This document shows, one piece after another, positions 44,412-53,435 of a DNA stretch of 64,000 nt. The DNA lies in NCBI GenBank assembly GCA_037442025.1, contig JBBIRB010000007.1, positions 15,026 through 79,025 of the forward strand, read 5' to 3'. Positions within the stretch are counted from its first letter, which is position 1; the number at the start of each line of letters is the position of its first letter. The position numbers and the translations under genes are program-made. The notes beneath the pieces are model-generated. The model ran no database searches. It had not been told where the DNA came from and saw only the letters and a list, made by a program, of their open reading frames with translations. The stretch comes from UBA2287 sp037442025 (lineage in GTDB: Bacteria; Bacteroidota; Bacteroidia; Bacteroidales; Tenuifilaceae).

Positions 44412-44419
44412 TACTTTTG
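44412..44419 (+). promoter_or_regulatory. Possible -7 box of the ackA-ptb-buk operon
   Basis: TACTTTTG fits TAnnTTTG and lies 54 bp upstream of the ackA ATG. No clear TTTG -33 box. Confidence 0.35.
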
Positions 44420-44473
44420 AATGTTTCATTTTCAAAATACAACTAACTGATAATCAAATAACATCAAATTAAA

Positions 44474-45697
44474 ATGATTGTACTTGTTCTGAACTGCGGC
44501 AGTTCGTCAATTAAGTTCCAGGTAATTGACATGTGCGAAAAAGAAAAACTTTTAGCCAAAGGAATTGTTGAGCGCGTGGGTTTAACCGACGGAATTCTTA
44601 CCCTTAAGCCTGAAGGTAAGGATAAATACGAAACGGTTCGCGACATACCCGACCATACTGTTGGTATAAACCTAATTTTAGAGGCATTGGTTAACCCTAT
44701 CCACGGAGTAATTTCGAGCCTCAGCGAGATTAAGGCTGTAGGACATAGGGTAGCGCACGGAGGCGAATTCTTTACCGAAAGCACCCTGATAACCGACAAG
44801 GTAAAGTATGAAATTGAGAAATGTATTGAGCTGGCACCGCTTCATAACCCGGCCAATCTGAAGGGTATCCTTTCCATGGAGCAGCTGCTTCCCGGCGTGC
44901 CTCAGGTTGCTGTTTTCGATACATCGTTCCACCAAACCATGCCAAATTACTCGTACCTATACGCTCTGCCATACGAGTATTACGAAAACTTTAAAATTCG
45001 TCGTTACGGGTTCCATGGCACAAGCCATAAGTTTGTTGCCAATAAAGCTTGCAAAATTCTTGGAGTTGATTTCAATTCCCAGAAAATAATTTCGTGCCAT
45101 TTGGGCAATGGAGCTTCTATTGCTGCCATTAAAAATGGCAAGTCGGTTGACACATCGATGGGGCTCACCCCTGTAGAGGGTCTGATTATGGGAACCCGTT
45201 GCGGCGATATTGATCCGGGCATATTGCTGTATATAGCCGACAAGGAAAATTTGAACCTCAAGGGCGTTAACGACCTAATTAACAAGAAGAGTGGTGTAAT
45301 GGGCATTTCGGGGCTTTCGTCGGATATGCGCGATTTAGAATTGGCCGCCGAAAAGGGCAATGAGCGCGCCCAATTGGCACTCGACATGTACTACTACCGT
45401 GTTAAAAAGTACATTGGTTCCTATGCTGCAGCCATGGACGGAGTCGACCTTATTATCTTCACTGGAGGTATAGGTGAAAATGATAGCATTCTTCGTGAAA
45501 ACGTTGGAACTTCGCTTCATTTCATGGGTGTTGATTTCGATGCGGAAGGGAATAAGGGTGTGAGAGGCAAGGACAAACTGCTCACCAAACCCGAATCGAG
45601 GGTTAAAGTAATGGTAATTACTACCAACGAGGAACTGGTTATTGCTTCCGATACCGCTGTAATTGTAGCCCATGCCAAGAAGGAAGGCCTTTGCTAA
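44474..45697 (+). CDS. ackA: Acetate kinase
   Basis: A 407-residue ASKHA-fold kinase. NCGSSSIKF (residues 7-15) is the phosphate-binding entry; RRYGFHGTSHKFV, HLGNGASIAAIKNG and FTGGIGEND are the acetate-kinase signatures. It interconverts acetyl-phosphate + ADP and acetate + ATP, yielding ATP in fermentation. It begins the ackA-ptb-buk cluster with only 26 bp to ptb; no pta gene is adjacent, so ptb may supply acetyl-phosphate, or pta lies elsewhere. Confidence 0.97.
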   Translation: MIVLVLNCGSSSIKFQVIDMCEKEKLLAKGIVERVGLTDGILTLKPEGKDKYETVRDIPDHTVGINLILEALVNPIHGVISSLSEIKAVGHRVAHGGEFFTESTLITDKVKYEIEKCIELAPLHNPANLKGILSMEQLLPGVPQVAVFDTSFHQTMPNYSYLYALPYEYYENFKIRRYGFHGTSHKFVANKACKILGVDFNSQKIISCHLGNGASIAAIKNGKSVDTSMGLTPVEGLIMGTRCGDIDPGILLYIADKENLNLKGVNDLINKKSGVMGISGLSSDMRDLELAAEKGNERAQLALDMYYYRVKKYIGSYAAAMDGVDLIIFTGGIGENDSILRENVGTSLHFMGVDFDAEGNKGVRGKDKLLTKPESRVKVMVITTNEELVIASDTAVIVAHAKKEGLC

Positions 45698-45723
45698 TTG
45701 AAAACAACTTAAAATAGAAAACT

Positions 45724-46629
45724 ATGTCTATCACAAAACTCGACCAACTCTTCGAAGTAGTAAAGAGCAAACCCAAAAAACGCCTCGTTGCGGCATACGC
45801 TAACGACGACCATACCATTGAAGCCGTTAGTATGGCTGTTGACATGGGCATTGTTGATGCAACCCTTGTAGGCGACGAAGCAACCATTAAAAAAGTATGC
45901 GCTTCGCACAATATTGATCTAGCTAAATTTCGCATTGTTCAGGAAAACGATGAAATGAAAGCAGCCAACAAGGCAGTAGAACTTATAAATAAAGGCGAAG
46001 GCGATGTACTTATGAAAGGGCTTGTGAGCACCGATAAGTACATGCGTGCCATTCTGAACAAAGAAACAGGATTAGTGCCACCAAAGGGAGTTCTAACGCA
46101 CGTTACCGTAGTTCAGGTTCCAACATACCACAAATTATTAGTGGTTGGAGATGTGGCAATTATTCCTGCACCCGACCTTGCACAAAAAATTGCCATAACC
46201 AATTTTCTTATACAAACGGCTCACTCCCTTGGAATTGAAAAACCAAAGGTGGCCCTCAATGCTGCGACAGAACAAATGTCGGCAGGAATGCAAGCCTGCA
46301 TCGATGCTGCAATTATTTCGAAAATGGCCGACAGGGGTCAAATCAAAGGGGCATTTGTTGATGGACCACTAGCGCTCGACGTAGCCATCGATAAGGAATC
46401 GGCCGAAATTAAGAAAGTTTCTGGAGGAGTTGCCGGCGATGCCGACTGTATTCTTTTCCCCAACATTGAAAGCGGCAACGTGTTCTTTAAAGCATGTACC
46501 AAATTGGCAAAAGGTGAACTAGGTGCTATGGTTATGGGCGCAAAAGTTCCCTGCGTGCTTACATCGCGCGGCGACAGCGTTCAATCAAAAATGTACTCCA
46601 TTGCCCTTGCAGCCAATGCTGCAAAATAA
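45724..46629 (+). CDS. ptb: Phosphate butyryltransferase (Pta/Ptb family)
   Basis: A 301-residue PTA_PTB-domain enzyme without the N-terminal DRTGG/CobB part of long Pta. VLMKGLVSTDKYMRAIL, GVLTHVTVVQVPTYHK, AIIPAPDLAQK and GPLALDVAID fit the Ptb group. It converts acyl-CoA (butyryl-, branched-chain acyl- or perhaps acetyl-CoA) plus phosphate to acyl-phosphate for the kinase downstream. The gene lies between ackA and buk in one operon (26 and 17 bp gaps). Confidence 0.92.
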   Translation: MSITKLDQLFEVVKSKPKKRLVAAYANDDHTIEAVSMAVDMGIVDATLVGDEATIKKVCASHNIDLAKFRIVQENDEMKAANKAVELINKGEGDVLMKGLVSTDKYMRAILNKETGLVPPKGVLTHVTVVQVPTYHKLLVVGDVAIIPAPDLAQKIAITNFLIQTAHSLGIEKPKVALNAATEQMSAGMQACIDAAIISKMADRGQIKGAFVDGPLALDVAIDKESAEIKKVSGGVAGDADCILFPNIESGNVFFKACTKLAKGELGAMVMGAKVPCVLTSRGDSVQSKMYSIALAANAAK

Positions 46630-46646
46630 ATAACCAAAAAACACAA

Positions 46647-47729
46647 ATGACCATGGATGAATATCTAATTTTGGCCATTAACCCTGGGTCTACATCGACC
46701 AAAATTGCTGTTTACCAGAATAGCAAGTCAATATTTCTTCGCACTCTTCGTCACCAAACCGACGAGCTTAAGCCATTCAAACGAATTACCGATCAGTTTG
46801 AATTTCGTAAAAGAATAATTCTTGAAGAACTGAAAGCAGTTGATATTGATATTAATAAACTTTCGGCAGTAGTGGGTCGTGGAGGTTTAATAAAACCCAT
46901 CGAATCGGGTGTATACGGTGTAAACGAAAGAATGAAAGAGGATTTAAAAGCGAGCATAAGGGGTGAACATGCCAGCAACTTAGGGGCACTAATCGCCGAC
47001 AATATTGCTCAAAGCATTCCCAATGCCAAAGCATACATTGCCGACCCCGTAGTAGTTGATGAACTGCAGGATGTTGCCCGCATATCGGGCCACCCAAAGT
47101 TCGAAAGGGTTTCCATTTTTCATGCATTGAATCAAAAAGCCATTGCACGCCAGTATGCAAAAACCCTCGATAAAAAGTATGAAGAACTGAATATAATTGT
47201 GGCCCACTTAGGGGGCGGCATTTCTGTAGGTGCACATTGCAATGGCAAAGTTATCGATGTAAATAATGCTCTCGATGGTGAAGGACCCTTCTCGCCAGAA
47301 AGAGCTGGAACCGTTCCTGCCGGACAGCTTGCCAAACTTTGCTTTAGCGGAGAATTCACCTATGAACAGGTAAAAAAAATGCTTACCGGCGAAGGTGGAT
47401 TGGTGGCTCATGCCAATACCAACGATGCCTACGAAATTGAAATGAAAGCCAAAGCAGGCGACAAGAAAGCCATTCTGCTTCAAGATGCTATGGCTTACAA
47501 TGTTGGCAAATGGATTGGCCAAATGGCCACAGTGCTGAAAGGCAAAGTAGATGGTATAATTCTTACCGGTGGCATTGCTAACAACCCCTATTTAGTTGAA
47601 TATATTAAGGATATGGTTGGTTTCATTGCACCAGTTGCTGTTTACCCGGGTGAGGATGAAATGCAGGCATTAGCAATGAATGCTCTTATGGCACTACGTG
47701 GCGATGTTTTGCCTAAAGAGTACAAGTAA
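46647..47729 (+). CDS. buk: Butyrate kinase (branched-chain fatty acid kinase)
   Basis: A 360-residue acetokinase-family enzyme; the ATG at 46653 (MDEYLILAINPG) is an alternative start. AINPGSTSTKIAVYQ at the N-terminus, VAHLGGGISVGAHCNGKVIDVNN-type centre and ILTGGIANNPY near the end mark it as Buk. It makes butyrate or isobutyrate/isovalerate plus ATP from the acyl-phosphate supplied by Ptb. It is the last gene of the operon; a strong terminator follows 20 bp after its stop. Confidence 0.93.
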   Translation: MTMDEYLILAINPGSTSTKIAVYQNSKSIFLRTLRHQTDELKPFKRITDQFEFRKRIILEELKAVDIDINKLSAVVGRGGLIKPIESGVYGVNERMKEDLKASIRGEHASNLGALIADNIAQSIPNAKAYIADPVVVDELQDVARISGHPKFERVSIFHALNQKAIARQYAKTLDKKYEELNIIVAHLGGGISVGAHCNGKVIDVNNALDGEGPFSPERAGTVPAGQLAKLCFSGEFTYEQVKKMLTGEGGLVAHANTNDAYEIEMKAKAGDKKAILLQDAMAYNVGKWIGQMATVLKGKVDGIILTGGIANNPYLVEYIKDMVGFIAPVAVYPGEDEMQALAMNALMALRGDVLPKEYK

Positions 47730-47748
47730 AAGTTATAAAACTAATTCA

Positions 47749-47775
47749 AAAGCCCGACTATCGGGCTTTTTTTTT
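47749..47775 (+). terminator. Rho-independent terminator of ackA-ptb-buk
   Basis: Stem AAAGCCCGA (47749-47757) with TCGGGCTTT (47761-47769), three-base loop, followed by a T-run to 47775. Confidence 0.92.
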
Positions 47776-47802
47776 GTATATTGCATCCAAAACCATTAAC
47801 CT

Positions 47803-48489
47803 ATGAAAAGAATTGTATTTCTCAATCTCATTCTATTTGCCATTATTATTGGCTGTAACCCAAATGCTGGAAGTAATTTGAACTCCAGTTCGAAACTAGA
47901 GGGAAAGCTGCCCCAGCCCTCATTGAAGGGTAAAATGAGTACCGAAGAGGCTATTTACAAACGGGCTTCGGTTAGGCTTTTTCAGAATCGCCCAGTAAGC
48001 ATTGAGAACATTTCGCAACTGCTCTATGCTGCTCAGGGCATATCGCACAGCTACGGAGAGCGCCAGTTTCGAACGGCCCCTTCGGCTGGAGCAACCTACC
48101 CTTTAGAAACTTATCTCTTCACACCAAGCGGCGTATATAAATACAATCCACTTGAACACTCGCTCAGCAGGTTATTCGAAGATGATAAAAGAAGTCAACT
48201 GTCGGAAGCGTCGTTAGGCCAAACTGCTGTAAGCAGTGCACCAGTAGTAATACTGTTCACTATGGTTCAGGAGCGCACCGAGAAGCGGTATGGCGAAAGG
48301 GCATTCCGTTACATTTGCATGGAAGCAGGACATGCAGCACAAAATCTTCACCTTCAGGCAGTCGCCCTAGGCTTATCGTCGGTTCCGGTTGGTGCTTTTT
48401 ACGATGAGCAAGTTGCCGGGGTTTTGGGCTGCCCCAACAATGAGCATCCGCTTTACATTGTACCCATTGGGTACGAACAGGTTAAATAG
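47803..48489 (+). CDS. Lipoprotein nitroreductase / SagB-type oxidoreductase
   Basis: A 228-residue lipoprotein (lipobox IIIGC, Cys about 18) with a nitroreductase fold. KRASVRLFQNRPVSIENISQLLYAAQG is the start of the FMN-binding region, FRTAPSAGATYPLE the next, and MEAGHAAQNLHLQAVALGLSSVPVGAF closes it. SagB-type members oxidise thiazolines in peptides, but stand-alone ones have diverse or unknown substrates. A surface or periplasmic anchor is unusual for this cytosolic fold. It is monocistronic, between two terminators. Confidence 0.87.
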   Translation: MKRIVFLNLILFAIIIGCNPNAGSNLNSSSKLEGKLPQPSLKGKMSTEEAIYKRASVRLFQNRPVSIENISQLLYAAQGISHSYGERQFRTAPSAGATYPLETYLFTPSGVYKYNPLEHSLSRLFEDDKRSQLSEASLGQTAVSSAPVVILFTMVQERTEKRYGERAFRYICMEAGHAAQNLHLQAVALGLSSVPVGAFYDEQVAGVLGCPNNEHPLYIVPIGYEQVK

Positions 48490-48492
48490 AAT

Positions 48493-48527
48493 GCAAAGGG
48501 GCATCTTGAAGTAAGATGCCCCTTTGC
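48493..48527. terminator. Bidirectional terminator between nitroreductase and sucD
   Basis: A 15-bp perfect stem (48493-48507 with 48513-48527) and a 5-base loop between two convergent genes. T-runs after it are weak on both sides, but its position serves both transcripts. Confidence 0.8.
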
Positions 48528-48541
48528 AATATTTATAAAAC

Positions 48542-49417
48542 CTATCGCTTCAACACTTTTGCCATAGTTGAACCTATGTGAGCGGGCGATTCGACCACGT
48601 GAATACCGCACTCTGCCATAATACGCATTTTGGCTGCAGCAGTATCGTCGGAGCCACCAATAATAGCCCCAGCATGGCCCATTCTGCGGCCTTTCGGTGC
48701 AGTTTGGCCAGCAATAAAACCAACCACCGGCTTTTTGCAGTTCTTTTTAATCCAATATGCTGCTTCGGCCTCCATGGTTCCTCCAATTTCGCCAATCATT
48801 ACAATTCCTTCCGTTTCCGGATCGTTGGCAAAAAGCTTTATGGCATCGAGGGTAGTAGTACCCACAATAGGATCGCCACCAATTCCAATACATGTCGACT
48901 GACCCAATCCTATTTTTGTAATCTGGTCTACCGCCTCATAGGTTAAAGTGCCCGAACGAGATACAATACCTATAGTGCCCTTCTTATGAATAAAACCCGG
49001 CATTATACCAATTTTGGCTTCGCCAGGAGTTATAACCCCCGGGCAATTGGGCCCAATTAATCGAACCTTTTCGAAACCTTCGAGATAATGCTTTACCCTA
49101 ACCATATCGGCAACGGGGATGCCCTCTGAAATACATACAATAACTTCAATTTGTGCGTTGGCCGCTTCCATAATGGCATCGGCAGCAAACGAAGGTGGCA
49201 CAAATATTACCGATACGTTTGCACCAGTTGCTGCAACACCCTCGGAAACCGTGTTGAAAACTGGCAGTCCCAGATGAGTTTGCCCACCCTTACCGGGAGT
49301 TACGCCACCTACCACTTTAGTTCCATAATCAATCATTTGGGTTGCATGAAAGGTTCCCTCGCTGCCAGTAAAACCCTGCACTAAAACCTTGGAGTGTTTA
49401 TTAACCAATACGCTCAT
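48542..49417 (-). CDS. sucD: Succinyl-CoA ligase (ADP/GDP-forming), alpha subunit
   Basis: A 291-residue CoA-binding subunit. GFTGSEGTFHATQMI (CoA-binding N-terminal Rossmann domain), GPNCPGVITPGEAKIGIMPG and the phospho-histidine loop RRMGHAGAIIGG are all present. It catalyses succinyl-CoA + NDP + Pi to succinate + NTP with the SucC beta subunit. No sucC is adjacent, so the beta subunit must be elsewhere. It is transcribed alone. Confidence 0.96.
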   Translation of the reverse strand: MSVLVNKHSKVLVQGFTGSEGTFHATQMIDYGTKVVGGVTPGKGGQTHLGLPVFNTVSEGVAATGANVSVIFVPPSFAADAIMEAANAQIEVIVCISEGIPVADMVRVKHYLEGFEKVRLIGPNCPGVITPGEAKIGIMPGFIHKKGTIGIVSRSGTLTYEAVDQITKIGLGQSTCIGIGGDPIVGTTTLDAIKLFANDPETEGIVMIGEIGGTMEAEAAYWIKKNCKKPVVGFIAGQTAPKGRRMGHAGAIIGGSDDTAAAKMRIMAECGIHVVESPAHIGSTMAKVLKR

Positions 49418-49581
49418 TTGAAATAATTTATATTGATATTATACGTTGTTTAGCTCTCAATAATTGTTGTAAAACATCTTCAAAACTAGCAAAAAAAAAG
49501 CAATGGTAGCTTATATTTCGTAACTTGAATTTCATAAAAAGTTAACCCTAACAAACCTAACCCAAACACAACTAAATTGTT

Positions 49582-51039
49582 ATGGAAAAGATTGGCATTA
49601 AACTCGAGAACTTAGGAAAAATTTTTCCCGATGGATGGACCGAAGAACAGAGGGCCAAGGGGAAAACCCTGTTTCTGAAACGGCTTTCGGAACTGGCACA
49701 CAAGCACTATATGGGAAAAATTCAGGTTGTTCCCAAAGTACCCGTTCCGGGTTTTAACTGGTTCAATGTATGGTATACGCCTGGCGTATCGAAAATATCG
49801 ACCAATATTCGCGACAACAACGATGCCTCTTTTGAACTTAGCAACAGGGGCAACCTAGTGGCCGTTGTAAGCGACTCGACACGCGTTCTGGGCGATGGCG
49901 ATTGCACCCCTCCCGGTGGTCTTGGTGTTATGGAAGGAAAAGCATTCCTAATGAAATACCTCGGAGGTGTCGATGCTGTTGCGCTATGCGTTGATAGCAA
50001 AGACAAGAATGGTAAAAACGACCCTGATAAAATTATTGAATTTGTTAAAATGTGCCAGCACAGTTTTGGTGCTGTTAACCTCGAAGACATTTCGCAGCCC
50101 AATTGCTTCAGGGTCCTCGACGTTCTTCGCGAGGAGTGCGATATCCCTGTTTGGCACGACGATGCACAGGGAACGGCCTGCGTAACACTTGCGGGTCTTA
50201 TAAATGCTCTCAAACTTGTGAACAAAAAGATTCAGGACGCTAAAATTGTTCTATTTGGCGCAGGGGCCTCCAACACTACCATTGCCCGCTTGCTCATTGC
50301 CGATGGTGCCAACCCTAAGAACTTGATTATTTTCGATTCGCAAAGTTCGCTTCACCTCGGACGTAAAGACATAGAAGACGACAAACGTTTTTACCGCAAA
50401 TGGGAACTTTGCCAAACTACAAACCCCAACCGCATTGAAACCATGGCCGACGCCTGCAAAGGTGCCGATGTGCTGATTGCCCTTTCCACTCCTGGCCCCG
50501 ACACTGTTAAACCCGAATGGATTGAAGGCATGGCCTCAAAGCCTATTGTTTTCCCATGCGCCAACCCTGTTCCCGAAATTTACCCTTATAGGGCCAAGGA
50601 AGCAGGTGCATACATTGTGGCAACTGGCAGAGGCGACTTCCCAAACCAAATCAACAATTCACTTGGATTCCCGGGTATTTTAAAAGGTGCACTTCTGGTT
50701 CGAGCCCGAAAAATTACCGACAACATGGCCATTGCTGCTGCTCATTCGCTTGCAAACTATGCAGAAAAGAATGGGATTCATCCCGAAAAAATTGTTCCTA
50801 CCATGGACGAGGCCGATGTGTTTCCCATTGAAGCAGCCGATGTTGCCATGCAGGCTATAAAAGATGGTGTAGCACGAATTCAAATGACTTGGGATGAAGC
50901 ATATAAGGCGGCTAAAAAGGACATTGAGTATTCGCGTTCGCTCACCAATTCGCTATGCGAAAATGGCTTTATTTCGTCGCCCCCATTAGAAATGATGCAA
51001 AGTGCACTAGATTACACTATAAAGCAGATTGAGGGTTAA
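49582..51039 (+). CDS. NAD(P)-dependent malic enzyme
   Basis: A 485-residue malic enzyme of the short (no phosphotransacetylase domain) type. WYTPGVSKISTNIRD, VLGDGDCTPPGGLGVMEGKA, PVWHDDAQGTACVTLAGLINALKL (with metal-binding Asp residues) and VLFGAGASNTTIARLL (nucleotide-binding loop) are present. It oxidatively decarboxylates malate to pyruvate. From the sequence alone NAD versus NADP cannot be decided. It is followed by a terminator. Confidence 0.93.
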   Translation: MEKIGIKLENLGKIFPDGWTEEQRAKGKTLFLKRLSELAHKHYMGKIQVVPKVPVPGFNWFNVWYTPGVSKISTNIRDNNDASFELSNRGNLVAVVSDSTRVLGDGDCTPPGGLGVMEGKAFLMKYLGGVDAVALCVDSKDKNGKNDPDKIIEFVKMCQHSFGAVNLEDISQPNCFRVLDVLREECDIPVWHDDAQGTACVTLAGLINALKLVNKKIQDAKIVLFGAGASNTTIARLLIADGANPKNLIIFDSQSSLHLGRKDIEDDKRFYRKWELCQTTNPNRIETMADACKGADVLIALSTPGPDTVKPEWIEGMASKPIVFPCANPVPEIYPYRAKEAGAYIVATGRGDFPNQINNSLGFPGILKGALLVRARKITDNMAIAAAHSLANYAEKNGIHPEKIVPTMDEADVFPIEAADVAMQAIKDGVARIQMTWDEAYKAAKKDIEYSRSLTNSLCENGFISSPPLEMMQSALDYTIKQIEG

Positions 51040-51057
51040 AATTTTTCTTGTTACTTT

Positions 51058-51090
51058 GAAAGGCGGTTCATTTCGAATCGCCTTTCTTGT
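51058..51090 (+). terminator. Terminator of the malic enzyme gene
   Basis: Stem GAAAGGCG (51058-51065) with CGCCTTTC (51079-51086), extended inward by GTTC/GAAT with a G-U pair; T-rich afterwards. Lies 18 bp after the stop. Confidence 0.85.
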
Positions 51091-51125
51091 TTTAACTTTA
51101 TCAATTTTTATTTATATTATTTATT

Positions 51126-52013
51126 ATGAACATTTTACGCATTAGTATATTTAGTTTTATCATTTTGGTTTCATGCACAGGTGCAAAAAATATTTCGAAA
51201 ACCATCGACGAGGTTACGTACGCATATCAAAGCGGTAATTACGAAAAATCGTTGCAATTGAGCCATGAAGCCATTGAAATACAGGAGGCTAAGGGTAAAA
51301 ACTCCGATGGTAGACTACATTTATACGCTGGGCTCTCTGCGTGGGAACTGAAACAAACAAATCAAGCAATAATGTATCTCGAAAAGGCAAAACAAACTCC
51401 TAACATGAGTTCGAAAGGGTACTTTGTTTTGGCCCAAGCCTACCTTCAAATCGACAACCTTTCGAGAGAAATTAGCAATTTAGAAGAATTCCTAGAAAAG
51501 TTTCCGAATGGAGCCGAAATTGAGAATGTACACCTGCAATTATTTACTGCATATGTAAAAAGCGCCAACTGGGAGCAGGCCAATTCATTGTGGATAAAAC
51601 TTACCGAAGCTGAAAAAAAACAGATGACTTTTCAGATACAGTACCTGAAGGTTTGCAAAAACCTTAACCTAAGCGATGAACAAGAAAGGGTAGCCGCATC
51701 CATTCTTCAATCCGACAAGAAAAATGTGGATGCCCTTGAAGTACTGGCCAATAAGTACTTTTGGCTGGCTGAAAATAGGTACCAGACCGAAATGAAGGCA
51801 TACGAAAAGAATAGAACCAACAAGCAGTACAGCCAACTGCTAAAGGCACTGGAATCGATAAATGAAAACTTTAAAATTTCGCGCGACTACTACCTACGAC
51901 TCTGGGAAATAGAAAAAAACCCTAAGTACGCAACGTACTTAGGGAATATTTATTCTCGTTTCGACAATAAGGAGCGTGCCGAATACTTTTATCGGCAAGC
52001 TAAGCGGAACTAA
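51126..52013 (+). CDS. TPR-repeat lipoprotein
   Basis: A 295-residue lipoprotein (lipobox LVSC, Cys about 18). The body is helical tetratricopeptide-like: about six helix-pair units from VTYAYQSGNYEKSLQLSHEAI to LGNIYSRFDNKERAEYFYRQA. No enzymatic motif. Such proteins act as scaffolds in the periplasm or at the outer membrane; the partner is unknown. The stop overlaps the stop of the convergent phosphohexomutase gene by 4 bp. Confidence 0.82.
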   Translation: MNILRISIFSFIILVSCTGAKNISKTIDEVTYAYQSGNYEKSLQLSHEAIEIQEAKGKNSDGRLHLYAGLSAWELKQTNQAIMYLEKAKQTPNMSSKGYFVLAQAYLQIDNLSREISNLEEFLEKFPNGAEIENVHLQLFTAYVKSANWEQANSLWIKLTEAEKKQMTFQIQYLKVCKNLNLSDEQERVAASILQSDKKNVDALEVLANKYFWLAENRYQTEMKAYEKNRTNKQYSQLLKALESINENFKISRDYYLRLWEIEKNPKYATYLGNIYSRFDNKERAEYFYRQAKRN

Positions 52014-53356
52014 GACATTGACGAAACTATCTGTTTAACAGTATTCACTTTTTCGTCGAGTAACTCACGGTTCTTGGCCTCAGCAATGAAGCGCAGATAG
52101 GGTTCTGTATTCGATGGGCGAATGTTGAACCACCAATCGGGAAACTCCACCCGATATCCGTCGAAATCGTAGGAAGCAGTAGGTGCTTCATGAGCTGTAA
52201 AATGGTTTCGTACAGCATCCATCGCTCCCCTTTTGTTTTCGATTCGGAAATTAATTTCGCCCGAGTTGGCATAGGTTTCAATCCGGGCAATGAGCTGCGA
52301 TAGGGTAACGCCTTCCCTTTTAAAGCGGCTAATTACATTCAGTATGATTAAACAGGCCAAAAGCCCCGAATCGGAATAGTAGAAATCGCGGAAATAGTAG
52401 TGACCAGCCAATTCACCTCCAAAAATTCCATCTATTTCACGCAATTTATGAGCGGCAAATGCACGCCCTACACGCCATGTACGCATTTCGCCGCCCAGCG
52501 GTTTAAGGTACTCGCCCACTGCTTTGGAAGTTCGAATGTCCTGCAGTACAATTCCCTTCTCTCCTCTCTCTTCGAGAAAATAGTGACCCAAAACGGCAAT
52601 CATTAGGTCGGGCGAAATGAAGCGGCCATTCTCATCGACAAACATAACGCGGTCGGCATCGCCATCGAAAATAACTCCTACATCGCATGAATGCTTCCTG
52701 ACAAGTTTCTGCAAATCGACTACATTTTCGGGAACTAACGGATTGGCTTCGTGATTTGGAAAAGTGCCATCGAGCTCGTCGAATATATAGAGTGGAGCAT
52801 TTCCAAGCAAATCTTTAATAAGCAGGGCCGCCATACCATTGGAACAATCGATTCCAATTTTCAAATTGGAGTAGTTCCCCAAATACTTTTTTAAGAAGGA
52901 AACATACTCAACCCTAACCGGATACTCAATCACTTTTCCCTTTTCCTCTGCAAGGGGCATGGGTGCACCAGATTTAATTTTCTCTTCAATATCCTTCAGT
53001 CCATTATCGTAACCAACCGGAAGTGCATTTTCGCGGGAAACTTTCATGCCATTGTACTCTTTCGAGTTGTGCGAAGCGGTAATTTGCACCGATGCATTAA
53101 AGCCATGTTGAGCTGTTGCAAAGTACACCATGGGGGTGGTGGCCAACCCCACATTATAAACATCGGCACCGGCATCGGTAATTCCATTGCATAAGTATTC
53201 GAAAATTTCGGGCGACGAAACCCGAACATCGCGACCAACCAGTACCTTTTTGGTTTTAAGCAAACCCACCAAATGATAGCCAACTTTGTAGGCATCGTCC
53301 TTATTAAAATCGCGGTTGTAAACACCCCTGATGTCGTAGGCATGAAATGCTCCCAT
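52010..53356 (-). CDS. Phosphomannomutase/phosphoglucomutase
   Basis: A 448-residue alpha-D-phosphohexomutase. The phospho-serine is Ser95 in ITASHNSKEYNG, the metal loop is FDGDADRV, the sugar loop is GGELAGHYYFRDF and the phosphate loop is RPSNTEPYLRF. It interconverts hexose 6- and 1-phosphates for nucleotide-sugar and polysaccharide synthesis. The usual GE[LM]SGH loop reads GGELAGH here. It is alone on its transcript; whether it prefers mannose or glucose is open. Confidence 0.94.
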   Translation of the reverse strand: MGAFHAYDIRGVYNRDFNKDDAYKVGYHLVGLLKTKKVLVGRDVRVSSPEIFEYLCNGITDAGADVYNVGLATTPMVYFATAQHGFNASVQITASHNSKEYNGMKVSRENALPVGYDNGLKDIEEKIKSGAPMPLAEEKGKVIEYPVRVEYVSFLKKYLGNYSNLKIGIDCSNGMAALLIKDLLGNAPLYIFDELDGTFPNHEANPLVPENVVDLQKLVRKHSCDVGVIFDGDADRVMFVDENGRFISPDLMIAVLGHYFLEERGEKGIVLQDIRTSKAVGEYLKPLGGEMRTWRVGRAFAAHKLREIDGIFGGELAGHYYFRDFYYSDSGLLACLIILNVISRFKREGVTLSQLIARIETYANSGEINFRIENKRGAMDAVRNHFTAHEAPTASYDFDGYRVEFPDWWFNIRPSNTEPYLRFIAEAKNRELLDEKVNTVKQIVSSMS

Positions 53357-53385
53357 ATTCAGTTTTTTTTAAAAATAAATTAAAG

Positions 53386-53416
53386 TTAAAAAAGCCAATG
53401 AACTAATGCTCATTGG
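53386..53416 (-). terminator. Terminator of the outer-membrane-protein gene
   Basis: Stem CCAATGA (53395-53401) with TCATTGG (53410-53416); on the minus strand CTTTTTT follows. 20 bp after the stop of the gene at 53436. Confidence 0.78.
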
Positions 53417-53435
53417 ATATTTACGCAATTTAGAA

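Larger units (their letters stand above)
43934..44473. other. 540-bp intergenic region with repeats and an orphan terminator
   Basis: No gene was found. It contains a minus-strand terminator-like hairpin (44001-44039), a pair of inverted TTTACCCC/GGGGTAAA octamers (44104-44111 and 44157-44164), two direct copies of TTGATTTTCT (44091-44100 and 44169-44178) and a possible ackA -7 box. The tract around 44100-44180 looks like a decayed dispersed repeat. Confidence 0.55.
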
